Notes: generated from the sequence alone by a model not told the origin. Shown: positions 1-12,164, numbered from the stretch's first letter. The stretch: 64,000 bases of DNA from Xiphophorus maculatus (GCF_002775205.1 NC_036456.1:18379463-18443462), one strand, 5' to 3'. Program-made: numbers and translations.

Positions 1-608
1 TGTTGGAGAAGGTGACCGAGTAAACACTGCGTTTAAAACACAATCATCTGTACATTGATTATTATGATATGAACAAACACACTAACTAACACACTGGGTG
101 GTGTTTGTTACATGTCTTTGTTTATTCTCTGAGTGGATTTATGAATACATTAATTTAAAAAAATAACTATATTTTAAAACTACTTGCCTTTTGTCTGGAA
201 TAATTGAAAGTCCATTTAGATCAAGGGTGTTCAAAGTGGGGGACGGGGACCATTTGCGGCTCCTGGAATGATTTTGTGTGGCCCCCTGACCACAATATTA
301 CAATAAATTAAATAACTTGAAGACTTTTTCACTAAAATCCACCCACAAAGATGTTGCAACACAAGGTGATCATCTTTTCCCAACTTTCCCAGCAACTAGA
401 ACCACATCTGCTCATTGACTTGTCCTCAAAAGTACACCTTTGTGCACCAAAATCTGCTTTTTTTTTGTTTTATTGAAAGTTGGATGAGTGCAGCAGGTGT
501 TTTCAAAGGAAGTCGGACCAAAGTCCAGTTTTTATTGCTGAGAAAAGACCAAATATTTTTCCAGGTTTCCTCAATCAATGCCTTTAATTTAACAAGGAAA
601 AGCCCTTT

Positions 609-701
609 GAATAGAATAGAATAGAATAGAATAGAATAGAATAGAATAGAATAGAATAGAATAGAATAGAATAGAATAGAATAGAATAGAATAGAATAGA
701 A
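609..701. repeat. (AATAG)n microsatellite
   Basis: About 18 near-perfect copies of the five-base unit run up to the left end of a transposon-like repeat at 701. Confidence 0.95.
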
Positions 702-986
702 GTTTCCCCCTGAAAACTTGGTAAGCCCAGTGGTTGGGTTCATCCAGCAGCCCGTCGTGTTTTTGAGTTCAAAAATGTTTAAAGTTGGCAGGAAATTTGA
801 AAATATCACTTGATAATTATGTGTTGTTGAAAGATTAGAAGATTAATACCTGAACACCAGCTATAAAGTCTTAAAAATGCGAACATTTTAAAAAGACTTA
901 AATAAATAAGCAATGTTAAACCTGGTGGGGGCAGAAGTAAAGTCTGGTGGCCCGCCAGGCTTATAAAACACTAGGGGAAACCCTGG
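701..986. mobile_element. Short non-autonomous DNA-transposon-like repeat, family A copy 1
   Basis: The ends are inverted: GTTTCCCCC on the left and GGGGAAACCCTGG on the right. The interior matches the copy at 20583-20880 along its whole length, including the CTGGTGGCCCGCCAGGCTT palindrome near the right end. It encodes nothing. The superfamily was not determined. Confidence 0.75.
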
Positions 987-2528
987 ACAGTCTACATCGG
1001 TATTTGGGTTCAATTCACCAGATAAAAACAATGTTTCACTAAAAAAAGACTCTAAATAATTACTTATCCATTAGTAAAAATGAACTGAAACTAAAAATAG
1101 ACATAAAAATAGATGAGGTCAAATTGACATTCAGCATGTTGATGGCCGACGGGTTAAAATTTGAAGTTTTGGAAAATTACTACAGAAAAAATCTGATTAC
1201 TTTTTTTTTTTTATTAAAATGCATCACGGTTAGTTTATTGTTGAGTAGGTAGAAAAAAATCACAACATATTTGATGATTTTTTGAAGTTTGAACGTCCCT
1301 GATTTAAATACAGTTTGTAATTTTTTAGATATTTTTTTCTGTTAGTATGAAAAAAAAACAACCCAAAACAGGTCAAATTTGCAAGGGAGATTATGTAGTT
1401 TATATAGATCTACGATTTACAGACTGAAGGTCTCTCTGAAAACAAGCAGACGGTTCTTCAGGTTTGTTTTTGGTCACTTTCCAACCATTCTTGCAGTGCT
1501 TTGGTGTGGGTTGCTTTAGACGGCATTTTCGACTTGTTTCCTGTTCTTATAGTTAACAAAAAGCAACTTGACCACAAGTTTACGTCCTTTCCTGAGTTTT
1601 GTTTGTGAATTACTAACTTGTTCTTCTAAATTCAGCCCTTTTTTTATCACTGACACATCTTCTAAATGTGGCTAAGACTGGAAGCTAACAGGTTTATTTT
1701 TCTCTGCTTTGCCTTCAAACGCAGCTCTTCACATCTAAACACCTTTCTTTCACGTCTTTCTGAATCCATGCATCGCAAGATAGCAGCGTTTCTTTCTTCT
1801 CCTTTGGTCTCAATGTGGATATCTGGCGGCAAGCTCTCCGTCTAATCCCCTCATTGTTGGCTGTGAAAATGGCCCAGTTCTGAGCTTGTTATGAAACACA
1901 AGCAGTGGTGTATTTTTGTACAATGCAGACAGCGGTGGAAGCATTTGAAATGCATTTCCTACCAGAAACAGAAGGCTTGCAAAAGCACACTTTGACCCGC
2001 TAAACTGCATTTAAACGATTATTCTAAAACCGGCCAAATGTCTAAAATAAAACAGCTAAAAACTCTCCCTAATTCTTATGCTAAACAGGATCTGAGCGCA
2101 AAAATGTAGGATTTATGTAACACGTTAACTCAAAGCATGCAACAATAATTAATTCTTCCTGCCACGCCGCTCAGCTTTCACTCTCCATCTGTTACTCTGT
2201 TCAACAAAGTCTGATCCATTTACTGTCTGTAGAGCCTCTCTGATATCTGCAGGCTGATTCAAGGCTTTTAGAGATACTTAACCACTGGCACAAAGCAGCA
2301 GAATGGGTTTTGTGCAGGTGCAGGAGGTTTAACACCCTCTAAGGTAACACAACATGCTTTAGGGCCTGGTGGAGTTATTTGAAGCCACTCAGCAGGCCTT
2401 TTAAAGTCACTGCTCCTGGCAGCAGATGATGGAAATGTCAAGGACAGAGAATGTTTTTGCGTTGCTATTTACCTTTTGGGGCATTTCTTTTGAATAGTAA
2501 AGTGAGCATGAAGAAATAACTTGGGTAA

Positions 2529-3146
2529 TTAAAGGGGGTCTATTATGCTCACATCCAAGGGCTGCACAAAACATGTTTATTACTTTTTATTTTGCACAAA
2601 ATCATTCTCAGAGGATGAGATTTTAGTCTGGTCAGTTCTGCCTTTCAGAATGAGCTGTTTTAGGGACTCTTGTCGCTTCAAATCCAAATAAGCTAATGGT
2701 GGCCACGCCCACAACTCAACGTTTACACTCACGCGTGAAAATGGCTGCAAACAGATGAGCAATTATACAACCATACATCTTTGAAAAGCAGAAGTGGAGC
2801 CTCCTGCACAACCAACAATGTTGCAGCAAGTGGTTTCTGAACAGTAAGCCAACAACAAAACACTTGTGTTTTCCTGCAGCCATTGTACAACGCATACAGC
2901 AGTAAAACCAGCTGACCAGAGGTGCTGGATCGCATCTAGGGCTGGTAGGGAACAGCGCCGTGTTCGTCGAATGTAACTTAATAATCGGGAGGATTTTGAA
3001 ACAGCTCATTTTCCAGACGCCAAAAAAATATTAACTTATAGGCAAAAACCAGCTGGGTGTTTTTTTAAGCGCTTGAGCTGCTTTTTGACCCAAATTGATG
3101 TATAAAACCCTGTAAAATGTGAATTTGGCATAAAATGTCCGCTTTA
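2529..3146. mobile_element. Non-autonomous DNA-transposon-like repeat, family B, full-length copy
   Basis: The left end TTAAAGGGGGTCTATTATG and right end CATAAAATGTCCGCTTTA are inverted copies. Relatives with the same interior (TTTTAGTCTG, GGAGCCTCCTGCACAACCAA, TGCAGCAAGTGGTTTCTG) lie at about 19,345-20,008, 35,903-36,115 and 47,558-48,124. No coding capacity. Confidence 0.75.
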
Positions 3147-4285
3147 GTAGATGGGAATGATGTTCAGATTTGAAGCTGGGTGTGTTGAATCGTTTTCAAA
3201 ACCTTCTGCTTCTAATCTGCTGCTTTCACTTCAGTATCAGACAATAATAAGCGAGCCGGTATAAATTTTTGATGAGAGGAAATCCAACACCGCAGCTGGG
3301 TGTAAGCAACAGCTGTGGTAAAGCAGGACTATAAATTCATATTTTCCTCATCTGCTGCTGTTCTCAGGAAAAGATGTGAGTTTGTTCTTTCACTAGGATT
3401 GTTAGACTTGTGCCTCTGGTGACACAGAAATGGTTTTCATATGATCGTCTTGTGACTTCTAAATACAGATGCGAGCTCTCAGATGGACTACTTTCTGAAA
3501 TAAAAGGGAGAGAGGCACATTACTGGTGGGCTTTTTTATGGAACCAGTAAGCAATGGGATTTTTCTCACACACTGGGCCGTTTTTCATGCCATCTATGCT
3601 TTCAGCCACATGTGGATATAAAGTTTTACACACTGCTGTTAAAATGACAAGTTGTTGTGGTCTGAAGAATCATTTTGGAAGTTTTTCCACCTTTTATCTG
3701 CAGTGTGCAAAACCTGAAACTAACTTTGAGTGTTGTAGCCAAATAAAACAAAAAAACTTGACAATAGATCAAATCAAAAACAACAGCTGTTAACCAAAGT
3801 ACTGCAAACAAAATGGCAAAAAGGCTACTTATTATACTAAAAATACATCCTAAAAATACCATAAAACAATTAGTAAAAAGTAGTAGAATCTTAACAAGAA
3901 AGAACTAAATCATGTTAATACTAAACTGATGTAAAACCAGTTTTAAAAAGTGATAATCAGTGAAAGGACCGGCTGAGTCTGCCTGTTTTATCTCTCGGTT
4001 TGTGATGAGGTAACTGCGAGCGGCAGAACGATTCTCTCTGAGATCCCTACACAGACCAAAAAGTGTTATGTTTTTATAAAAAAGCACACAAAGTAAACAC
4101 CCAGTAAGGCTTTTAATAAATGTTATTACTGCAACATTTTGTCAGTTTTCAAACCTCGGGCAGCTCCAGATATAATTACAATAGTAATACATGATGAAAC
4201 CCAGAAAGGTCCCAACCTCCAAACTAATCATCTGCCTGCAGCAACGCCACCTTCACTGAGGATTAATATAACGCTGTGATGAGGT

Positions 4286-4407
4286 ATTTAAAGGATCCTA
4301 TTATGCAAAATTCACTTTTTACTCATTTTTATACTTCATTTGAGTACAAAACCAGCTTAAGACCTTAAGACACCCAGATGTTTTTTGGCAATAAGTTAAT
4401 ATTTTTT
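4286..4407. mobile_element. Family B fragment (inverted orientation)
   Basis: It starts TTTAAAGGATCCTATTATGC and continues as the inverse of the right end of the family B element at 2529-3146. Confidence 0.6.
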
Positions 4408-4412
4408 TTCAG

Positions 4413-4640
4413 TTGTAGGATTTCTCTTTTGTCTTTGGTAAAAGACCACAAGTCGTTTCTCCTGCTGGTTCTTTAAAGCGTGTCAGTTTTGGTTGTATTT
4501 ACCCAGAATGCCCTGCGCTGTAGTCTGCTTCCTGCTTTTGGAGCGGTCTCCGGTCCGCTTGCATTCACGTTTGCCTTCAAACTGAACCACAGTTCACTTC
4601 ACCCAAACCAAGACCGAGTTTTTTTCCTGATGTCAGCATT
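4413..4640. repeat. Dispersed repeat, family C copy 1
   Basis: It shares long blocks with 45,818-46,040, such as TTGGTTGTATTTACCCAGAA and CTTCCTGCTTTTGGAGCGGT. The open frame within it is not protein-like. Confidence 0.65.
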
Positions 4641-5630
4641 GATGGTCTTGTTCTTTCTTTCACGTCTCCGGATCATATTTAGGACGACCAATCAGAAATC
4701 TTCTGAAGTCCTTCTGGGTTCACATTTGTACCATCTGTCTCAGGAGTTTGTCAGCTGGCCTCTGCCGGCCTCCTGAATGCATAATGGATACAATGTGACC
4801 TTAACTCTGGTTTGTCCCGACAGAAATGGCCCAAAACCCAAGACCAGGAAGCTAAACGGGGGTCATGACCCCAGTGGAGCACATCACAGCTGAAGGTCAA
4901 GGAGCAGAGAACCGTCACAGAAATTAGGTTGTTCTAAACTCTGACCGGTTTTTACTGAATCAGTTATGAGAAATTCAAGGTTTGGATCTGCTAGTTTAGA
5001 TTAGCTACTTTTCAGATCTCCTTTACTTTAATGGACTCCACCTCTTGATTTGTTTATCTGTTTGAGTCAGCATTTTGTTTCATTGTTGTTTACTTTACTC
5101 TGTGCATGATGGCGCTCAGACAGAAGAATCCTTTACATCCTTGACAACGTGATTAAACTGTAAAGAGCAGGAAACCAGTTTCACATCCATGTTTAGGCTT
5201 GGTAAATGTTGAAGGTTGACTTTTTTTAAATGTCAGAACTCATCTTGTTCTCTGAGTTCTGCATCTCTAGTATGACTTCAGTTCTCATCCCATTTGAGGT
5301 TCTGCTCTACTTGCTTTAAAGATCCATTTCCTGCGCATAATTAGTGTCGAAAAAGTGAAATTTCTGAAAAACATGAAGCGAGAGTTTCTGTGGGGAATAA
5401 AGTAGAGCTCAATTTTAGCTCGATTCATTGGATAATTTGAAACTTAAAACAACATTGAGGCTTCGTTCTGTAGTTAAATCATAAGAAAATTGTCTTGTTT
5501 ACTCCATCAGTGTTTAGTGATAGAAATAGACGAAAAGACTCAAAATCAGTTCTGTGTTTCAACCAACAATTTACAAAACAAAATGACAAAATTTTACAGA
5601 CTCAAAGTCCCAGATTTGTACTTCTGTTCG

Positions 5631-6062
5631 ATGGATGGATGGATGGATGGATGGATGGATGGATGGATGGATGGATGGATGGATGGATGGATGGATGGAT
5701 GGATGGATGGATGGATGGATAGATGAACCAATTAATGGATGGATGGATGAATGGATGGATGGATGGATGGATGGATGGATGGATGGATGGATGGATGGAT
5801 GGATGGATGGATGGATGGATGAACCAATTAATGGATGGATGGATGAATGGATGGATGGATGGATGGATGGATGGATGGATGGATGGATGGATGGATGGAT
5901 GGATAGATGAACCAATTAATGGATGGATGGATGAATGGATGGATGGATGGATGGATGGATGGATGGATGGATGGATGGATGGATGGATGGATGGATGGAT
6001 GGATGGATGGATGGATGGATGGACGGATGAATGGATGGATGGATGGATGATGGATGGATGGC
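5631..6062. repeat. (ATGG)n array with higher-order spacers
   Basis: Over 400 bases of ATGG units are interrupted by GAACCAATTAATGG spacers beginning at about 5725, 5821 and 5909 and a fourth GAACCAATT at 6064. Frames through it only give repeated MDGW or SIHP peptides. Confidence 0.95.
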
Positions 6063-6069
6063 TGAACCA

Positions 6070-6070
<1 letters not shown>

Positions 6071-6115
<45 letters not shown>

Positions 6116-6116
6116 C
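6071..6116. repeat. (GATT)n microsatellite
   Basis: About 11 GATT units adjoin the ATGG array after its last GAACCAATT spacer. Confidence 0.95.
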
Positions 6117-6723
6117 GATCTTTTGCTCCCAGTGGGAATAAAACATGTTATTTTCCACCAGTCAGACCTTTTTCTTCATTCTGTCCGTTTGGATCTGATG
6201 CTTCCAGCTCTTTGCCTCCTCTGCACTGTGAACATGTAGAGACGCTGCTGTGACCCAGAGGCCGGACATGAATCCTCTGTAAAACGTCTTATTGGACCCG
6301 GTTGCCCTCAGCCTTCACCTATTGATTAGCTGGCTGCTTCGATCATCCCTGCGGCTCCCAGATCCGATCTGTGTTCACTGGAGACTCAGAGATACGATCA
6401 CATTATCTGTTTATTATCCAAACCCATGCGGGGCTGCAGCCCACCCAGACCGCGTCAGCACTCCGATCTCAGGCGCGACTTACACGTAATCACACAAAAT
6501 CACAAATTTATTGGCATAAGATCCAACCTGTGATTGGTTTGGCATCACCAATCTCAGGTTGTGTCTTTATAAACTTACTGATGGCTGCAAAATTGGTGCT
6601 TTTCTCTACAAGTGGCTCTTCAGCATTTCACCAAAGCATCGATTATGTTGGCTATTTATTAGACAGCCAGTATTTCTAGTTTGATTATGTGTAGATTAGA
6701 AAATATCATCTACAGCTTCAAAT

Positions 6724-7424
6724 TAGAGATGCATCAATTCGATATTAATATCTGTATCGGTCCTGATGTTGGTGTTAAATATAGTTGTTGGGGTTTTCAC
6801 ATTATATCCAAAAACAATGAGAATTACAACAAGGAGGAGGAAAAAACAAACAACCAACATTCCCGTAAATACTGTCACCTACAAGGTGACAGTATTTATA
6901 TAAAAATAATAAAAAAATTTATAAATTAAGACAAATACCTCAGTCCAGATATAATAAAATTCTGGCTCAATTTGTGACAATGTTCCTGATCCATAAGGGC
7001 AGATCTATTCACTCTAATTCTATGCTTCGTGCTCTGATCAACCTCACACTTTATTATTTATTTTACATTATATTTAGAATTTCCTAATTGCACTTTCTGA
7101 ACCATTTGAAAGAAAGTTTGTTGCAGTTTATTTTTACATATTTTTGTCAGTTTTAGTTTATTATTTGTTTTCTATCAGCTGCTATCTTCCTAATTGCGCT
7201 GACTGAACAAATTAACCTAGCTTCACAAGCTTCAGAAGCTAATTGGTGTTTTTAAGTTTGCAGAGTTGTTAAATAAATGTGTAATTCAGTACATTTGTGT
7301 CTGTGTTTAAAAAAGGAAACCTTTTAGTTCTGTTTTTCTGCATCGGATCGGTATCTGCCGATATTCGACCTCCGATATCGGTATCGGAAGTAAAAAAAAA
7401 AAAAAGCAGATCGGTGCATCCCTG
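6724..7424. mobile_element. hAT-like non-autonomous element
   Basis: The ends are TAGAGATGCATCAATTCGAT and the inverse of ATCGGTGCATCCCTG, the GATGCACCGAT type seen in fish hAT elements. Internal CGATATCGGTATCGG blocks support this. Flanks CTTCAAAT and CTCAGAAT could be a decayed 8-base target duplication. A 15-base hairpin lies at 6866-6898. No transposase frame. Confidence 0.6.
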
Positions 7425-8429
7425 CTCAGAATTTGAATGTTAAAATGATCATTCAACCCCAAAAGAGAATAGCTTGTTTAAATCAGGAAAAGGCAGAATG
7501 AATAAGACATGAATGTTTCTCATGTGTTCATTAGTTAATGGAAAAGAGGCGACAGTAACTAGTTATCCTGCTGTACATCTGAATCTGTTAGCAAGACTCT
7601 CAGCAGAAGGAACATGATGTGCATGAAGGCAGAGTGTGTTCACATTTGGCCCACATATTGACGATGGGAGAGACTTTCCCACAGCAGACACGCCTCCTGC
7701 ACCAGGCTGCTGCAGCCGTGCTGCAGCCATGCAACAACCGGGACTCCTGCCTGCTGCAGCATCATGTATGTATGCAAAGTCAGAGCTGAACTAAGAGGTG
7801 CAATAAAAACCAAACCACTTTACCCCGCCCTGGCAGGACGTTAAAGCCGGGGGAAATGAAGTGTAAAAACACATAAAGGAGGACAGACAGAGGGATCTCA
7901 GAGCCTCTCTGAAAGCAGAAACGTTTTCCCTCAGTTCAGAGTTAATAGGAGGAGATCACCGACTACACAGAGGGAGAATGGGTTTATAAAGCGGGGTCAG
8001 AGGGAAATAGAAACACAAACTGTCGGCCATGTTGCAAAAACACACGAGACACAAGAGGGGCGGAGCAGCAAGGGCGCAGGGAAGGATGGAGCTCATCGGT
8101 CAGTTAATGCCTTTTGTAACGGAGAGTAAATTATTTAAAATGGTTAATTATTTAAGGTGAATTTTGTAAATCATTTAAATCTGCAAAATTTCCTAATTAT
8201 TTATAGATGTTTGTCTGTTTAGATGAACAATGCTGGTTGTTTAGATTTAGTTTTGATTTAACGGTACATGTAGTTTTCTATGTTTATTTTCTACCTCATC
8301 CGATGCCGTATAAATCTGTCAATAACTGAATCAATAATAAATCAGTTAATCACACTATAAGTTAAAATGAGCTCCATAATTCTGATTCTTAATCATTTTT
8401 AAAGGGCAGTTTTTCCTGCCAATTCATTT

Positions 8430-8965
8430 ATGGTTTCAGTTCATCAATGGTTTCAGTTTTGTGTGGTTTATGTTTCTGTTTATTGTTTTTGGTTGTTTGT
8501 TCATGTTTTGGGAGGGAGGATTTATTTTACCGTTTTATTTATTGTTTGTTTTTATTTTAAGTATCTTCCAGTTCCAGTGTTAAGTGCTCTTTACAAATTT
8601 AAAGTTTATTGGTCTTTGAGAGGGAAAACATCGTGATCCATTTAATTTGTGGTTTTGGTTGTATTAAATTTTTATTTGGTTGTGGGGTGTTTTTTTGTCA
8701 GCTTGTTTTTTGGGGGAATTTATTTAGTCATTTAATTTTTTTATTATTTATTTTTATTCAAAACATCTTCTGGTTCCAGTGCTAAATGCTCTTTACAAAA
8801 TTAAAGTTTATTGGTCTTTGAGAGGGAAAACCTCATGATCCATTTTATTTTGGTTTCTGTTTCCCTTTGACTTTTCGATTTTTTCTGTTGTGTTTTATTT
8901 TGAATATTGAAAATATCTTCCAGTTCAAGTGCTATGCGTTGTTTACAAAATTAAAGTTTGTTCAT
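8430..8965. repeat. Diverged tandem triplication
   Basis: Three units share ATCTTCCAGTTCCAGTG, GCTCTTTACAAAATTAAAGT and, in the first two, TATTGGTCTTTGAGAGGGAA. They recur near 8,561, 8,765 and 8,910. The open frame in the first unit is incidental. Confidence 0.8.
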
Positions 8966-9917
8966 TTTTGCAATTGTCATTAAATTTCTTGAAAATGGCC
9001 TCATAACAACAACATTGTCGTTTATCGCAATAACATCTGGAACAATTTATCGTCCAGCAAAATCTGCTTTCATGACAAGCCTCGTTATTGACTCTGACAC
9101 CGAAAAGAAAAGAATCAAAAGTATTGACCACTCTGACATGCATCTCGCTGCACAAACACAAAGTCTGCCACAGAAAACAAACATGCATCAAACCGCAGGC
9201 CGATTCCCTCAGAGATTATTCGCTGCGATTCAAATGCAACATGTTGTTGCCTCTACCTCCTCTGCAGCCTTTTGCCTTCAGGTAGATTAAAAGTTTCCTC
9301 AGTGTATTTTCAGGAGCCGAGGGACCAGAACTATGGCAACAACAGATCTGCATCTCCAGATCCCCATCCAGTTTGGCACAAAGGTCACTCATGTTTATGT
9401 ATTTCATGGCAGTTAGGAAGGGAGTCCAGTCCGCATGCGGAAGAGGGAAAATGTTCCTGTGACGGAGGGGCTGCTGCACCCGTTTCCCAAATCAATCAGT
9501 CGGGGAGATGAACTGATGCTGTGATTCGATGAAGGCTAACAGGGGAAAGCTTTCAGTCCAGATGATTCCAGAGGCTCGACATCGGTGGACGTCGTTTGTG
9601 GTCATCCAGTTTGCCTAAACTAAACTGGACTTGTTTTCGTCTTTATATCTAAATGTTGTTTATCGCTACTTACGGCTAGGCGATATGATATATTTTTTTC
9701 AAACCAGATGCGATTTTAATTGATTCCCACTTTCTTTTCTAAAAATGAAATTACAAATGACAGGAAACATTTTCAAAAATTAGCATTTATCTCTTTCATT
9801 CCCTCTTTGAGTTGTGCGACGGGCTATTAGCGCCAGGCTGCAACTACTTTTGTGAAATAATAGCAGAATAAAGACACAATTTACCAGAAGAAAGCTGGTT
9901 CACCTGGTAAACAGATT

Positions 9918-10080
9918 TTACTATCCACTTATTGATTGGTTAAATCAATAATCAATAGATTAGTCCTGCACTGTACTGATGTTAAGAGGGCTGAGCTTTG
10001 ATGTTAGACATTTTTTAAGTTGTAGATGCATCCTTTGCTACAAATTATCAAGTGTTCGCTAAAGGAATTTTATGTTGTGT
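9918..10080. mobile_element. Family D fragment
   Basis: Blocks such as GAGCTTT..GATGTTAGA and GATGCATCCTTTGCTACAAA match the right part of the element at 33,085-33,505. Confidence 0.55.
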
Positions 10081-10724
10081 TTTAGGCAAAAAATATATTT
10101 TCTTACTTAAAAAAGGAATTGAATTGTTTGCTTATTACCTTATTTTAATATATTTCTAATATGCCTGCAGAATCTGCCATTTTTCCTATTAATGGATTCA
10201 TTGTCAGAATATTCGATTACAAAACAAATTGTTCAGAAGGCTGACATTTTTGCATTAAAAATGTATTTTAAGATCAGTTAAATTTGGGCTTTCATTAGCT
10301 TTAGGCGATAATTATCATAATTAATAAGAAATAAACACTTTAAATATATCACTCTGAGCATAAAGGGTTTACAGAATGCATCAGCTTCAACTTTCGAAGT
10401 GAAAAGGAGAAAAAAAAGATGTGGATGCGCAAAAAGTGGGTATGCACTATATGTGAAGCATAGGGGCGCTGCGCTGGAGGGGGCGCCAGAATATGGCGGA
10501 AAGAATATTCCTAATAGAGAACAAGCTAGTGGACGCTTTTTATATTGTCATTTGGATTGTGTTGTCTGATGACAGAGAGCGAAAGATGGAAAAAAACGGA
10601 AGAGGGAGTAAAGTGAAGAAAAATCTCTTCAAAGTGGTTTTGTGAATCTATCAGAGTAGCCCTGTACCAGGTTAGCTTAAGCTTCTAGTAAAATGACGGG
10701 TTGAAAATAGAGACTGTAATAGAG

Positions 10725-10748
10725 TGGGGGGGTGGGGGGGGGGGGGGG
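10725..10748 (+). repeat. Poly(G) tract
   Basis: Runs of 7 and 15 or more G, broken by one T, lie about 75 bases into the intron after the ppp2r5b exon, on the template strand. They could form a G-quadruplex. Confidence 0.85.
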
Positions 10749-10822
10749 TTCATCTGTGTCAGTGGTGAGTTGACAGTGAAAGTCTTTGTAGAAATTGTGT
10801 GTGTGCGTCTTTTGTCTCTCAC

Positions 10823-11015
10823 CTTTGAGCAGGGGCAGCGGGGTGAGCTCCACCTGGGAGCTCTGGTAGCGGAACTGGGACGAGCTGTGGGACCTCCTCT
10901 GCCGCGCTCTGCGCATCGACCTGCGCGGAAAGCCGTCCACCTTCTCCGCGGACGGCACCGAGAAGCTGGTGGTCGGCGAGGAGGGGCTGGACGGGGGCAG
11001 CTTGGTGGTCTCCAT
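10823..11015 (-). CDS. ppp2r5b: PP2A regulatory subunit B56 beta, first coding exon only (partial)
   Basis: This exon encodes the first 64 residues plus one base of a B56-family regulatory subunit, which targets the PP2A core phosphatase to substrates. The ATG is at 11015-11013. The peptide starts METTKLPPSSPSSP, continues with KVDGFPRRSMRRARQRRSH and SSSQFRYQSSQVELTPLPLL, and ends at a GTGAGA donor after 10823. Human PPP2R5B begins METKLPPASTPTSPSSP and has the same KVDGF, RRARxRRSHSSSQFRYQS and ELTPLPLLK blocks, so the identity is firm. The split codon (G plus next exon) agrees with the Asp that follows in human. The HEAT-repeat body is not here: no further exon was found down to position 1, so the next intron exceeds 10.8 kb. 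This N-terminal tail varies between B56 paralogues, which supports beta. A pyrimidine-rich (CATC)n stretch and CTGCAG lie just upstream of the ATG and may be a 5'UTR splice acceptor. Confidence 0.93.
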
Positions 11016-12000
11016 GACGGCTGCAGATGTGGAGCGCGTAACGGAGGATGGATGGGTGGATGGATGGATGGATGGATGGATGGAGTGGGTGGCTTTGTGA
11101 ATCACAGATGGATAATCAGTTGATTAGGATGGAAATGCGCAGGAGGGGGCAGGAATATCTCTGGAGGTCCAGTCCTGATTTGCGCCTCTATGAGAGCCGG
11201 ACTGATGGCCGCATCGCCTGAATCTCCTGGTTTGTTTTACGCACAGACGGAAATGGGCTGGCGGCTCCTTCCCAGTGATGCTCAGACACACACCTCTGCT
11301 GCTGTACTGGCGTCACACAGGCTCCAGACTCGGTCATCGGCCTAAACGTGGATGTTCATTCAGAATAATAACAGCCTGATGAAGAAAACCCGCAGAGCGC
11401 CTCCTGGTTATCCCAGCGAGAGAAACAAACACAGATTCCCGATCAGTTTGCGGTTTATCCTCCTTATTAATCGGATCCGGTCCTGGCGGTGGATGATGAT
11501 ATCATAAAATCATCAATCTGGGCCCACCTCGGCTGCCGCATCACTGTTGTCCTTCTCTCTCGTTTTATCGCATCCTCTCCTGATTGTCTCAGCCGCTTCT
11601 CCTATTAACACATTTATATATTTCTATTTGACTCCCTGCGGCTCGGTGATTGTTCTCCACCTGCTCCTCCTCCCGCTGCCGTCCTCCAGCCGATATCAGG
11701 GCGGAGAAACAAACGGAGCCGACATGTGCAGGTCCTCCGCCGCCGAGCCGCGCTCCGGTCCCACCTCCGAGGAGCAGAAAGCAGACAAAGAGGAGAGAAG
11801 GAGCCGCTCCGCCTGGAGGGGAAACTGAAGGCCTGCGGTACACAACAGGAGAAACACACACCACCGTCCGACTGATCCGTTTTGCTGCCGTCCTCCTTCT
11901 CGGTTCCCGTTATCCGGTTATTACAGCGCCAGATTTGCGTCAAAGCGCACGAGACGACCGGAAATGATCCAGTCTTATTTTTCAAATTAAATCACCGCCA
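11016..12000 (-). promoter_or_regulatory. CpG-rich upstream region of ppp2r5b
   Basis: This stretch is much richer in G+C and CpG than its surroundings, especially 11,160-11,970. It lies directly upstream of the ppp2r5b start codon on the minus strand. It probably contains the promoter and one or more non-coding 5' exons. The open frames in it on both strands are what GC-rich sequence gives by chance, and none resembles a protein I know. A short ATGG repeat sits at about 11,046-11,082. Transcript start and exon limits cannot be fixed from sequence alone. Confidence 0.5.
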
Positions 12001-12126
12001 ATTGACCAACATTTGTCTCTCACTTTTCTTTGTAATTAACGAAACTCACAGCGGAGTATTAGACACTCACTGTGATAATAAAGTTTTAATATCACAAAAA
12101 GAAAGTCGTAGTATTACAAGAATGTA

Positions 12127-12164
12127 GTCATAAAATTACCACTTTATCCTGGTAATTTTATGAC
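12127..12164. repeat. 15-base inverted repeat
   Basis: Perfect arms GTCATAAAATTACCA and its inverse are separated by 8 bases, within a stretch of GACTTTATTCT-like units. It is probably a remnant of a palindromic transposon. Confidence 0.8.

Larger units (their letters stand above)
1..10822. other. ppp2r5b intron with repeats
   Basis: No exon was recognised in this stretch on either strand. It holds the microsatellites, a local triplication and the transposon remnants listed separately. Remaining sequence is AT-rich and unremarkable. A GC-richer patch at about 9,060-9,600 has no recognised content. Confidence 0.6.

Noticed and set aside
426-809. Minus-strand frame of 127 codons
   Set aside because: It is the AATAG microsatellite read as repeated SILFY peptides plus a transposon end.
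5490-6158. Several overlapping frames of 75-119 codons on both strands
   Set aside because: All are translations of the ATGG and GATT arrays (MDGW, SIHP, SINQ peptides).
10455-10500. CTCF-like GGAGGGGGCGCC
   Set aside because: Only the AGGGGGCGC core fits; the upstream half does not.
11547-12127. Overlapping frames on both strands near ppp2r5b
   Set aside because: GC-rich promoter sequence has few stops. None of the four frames resembles a known protein.
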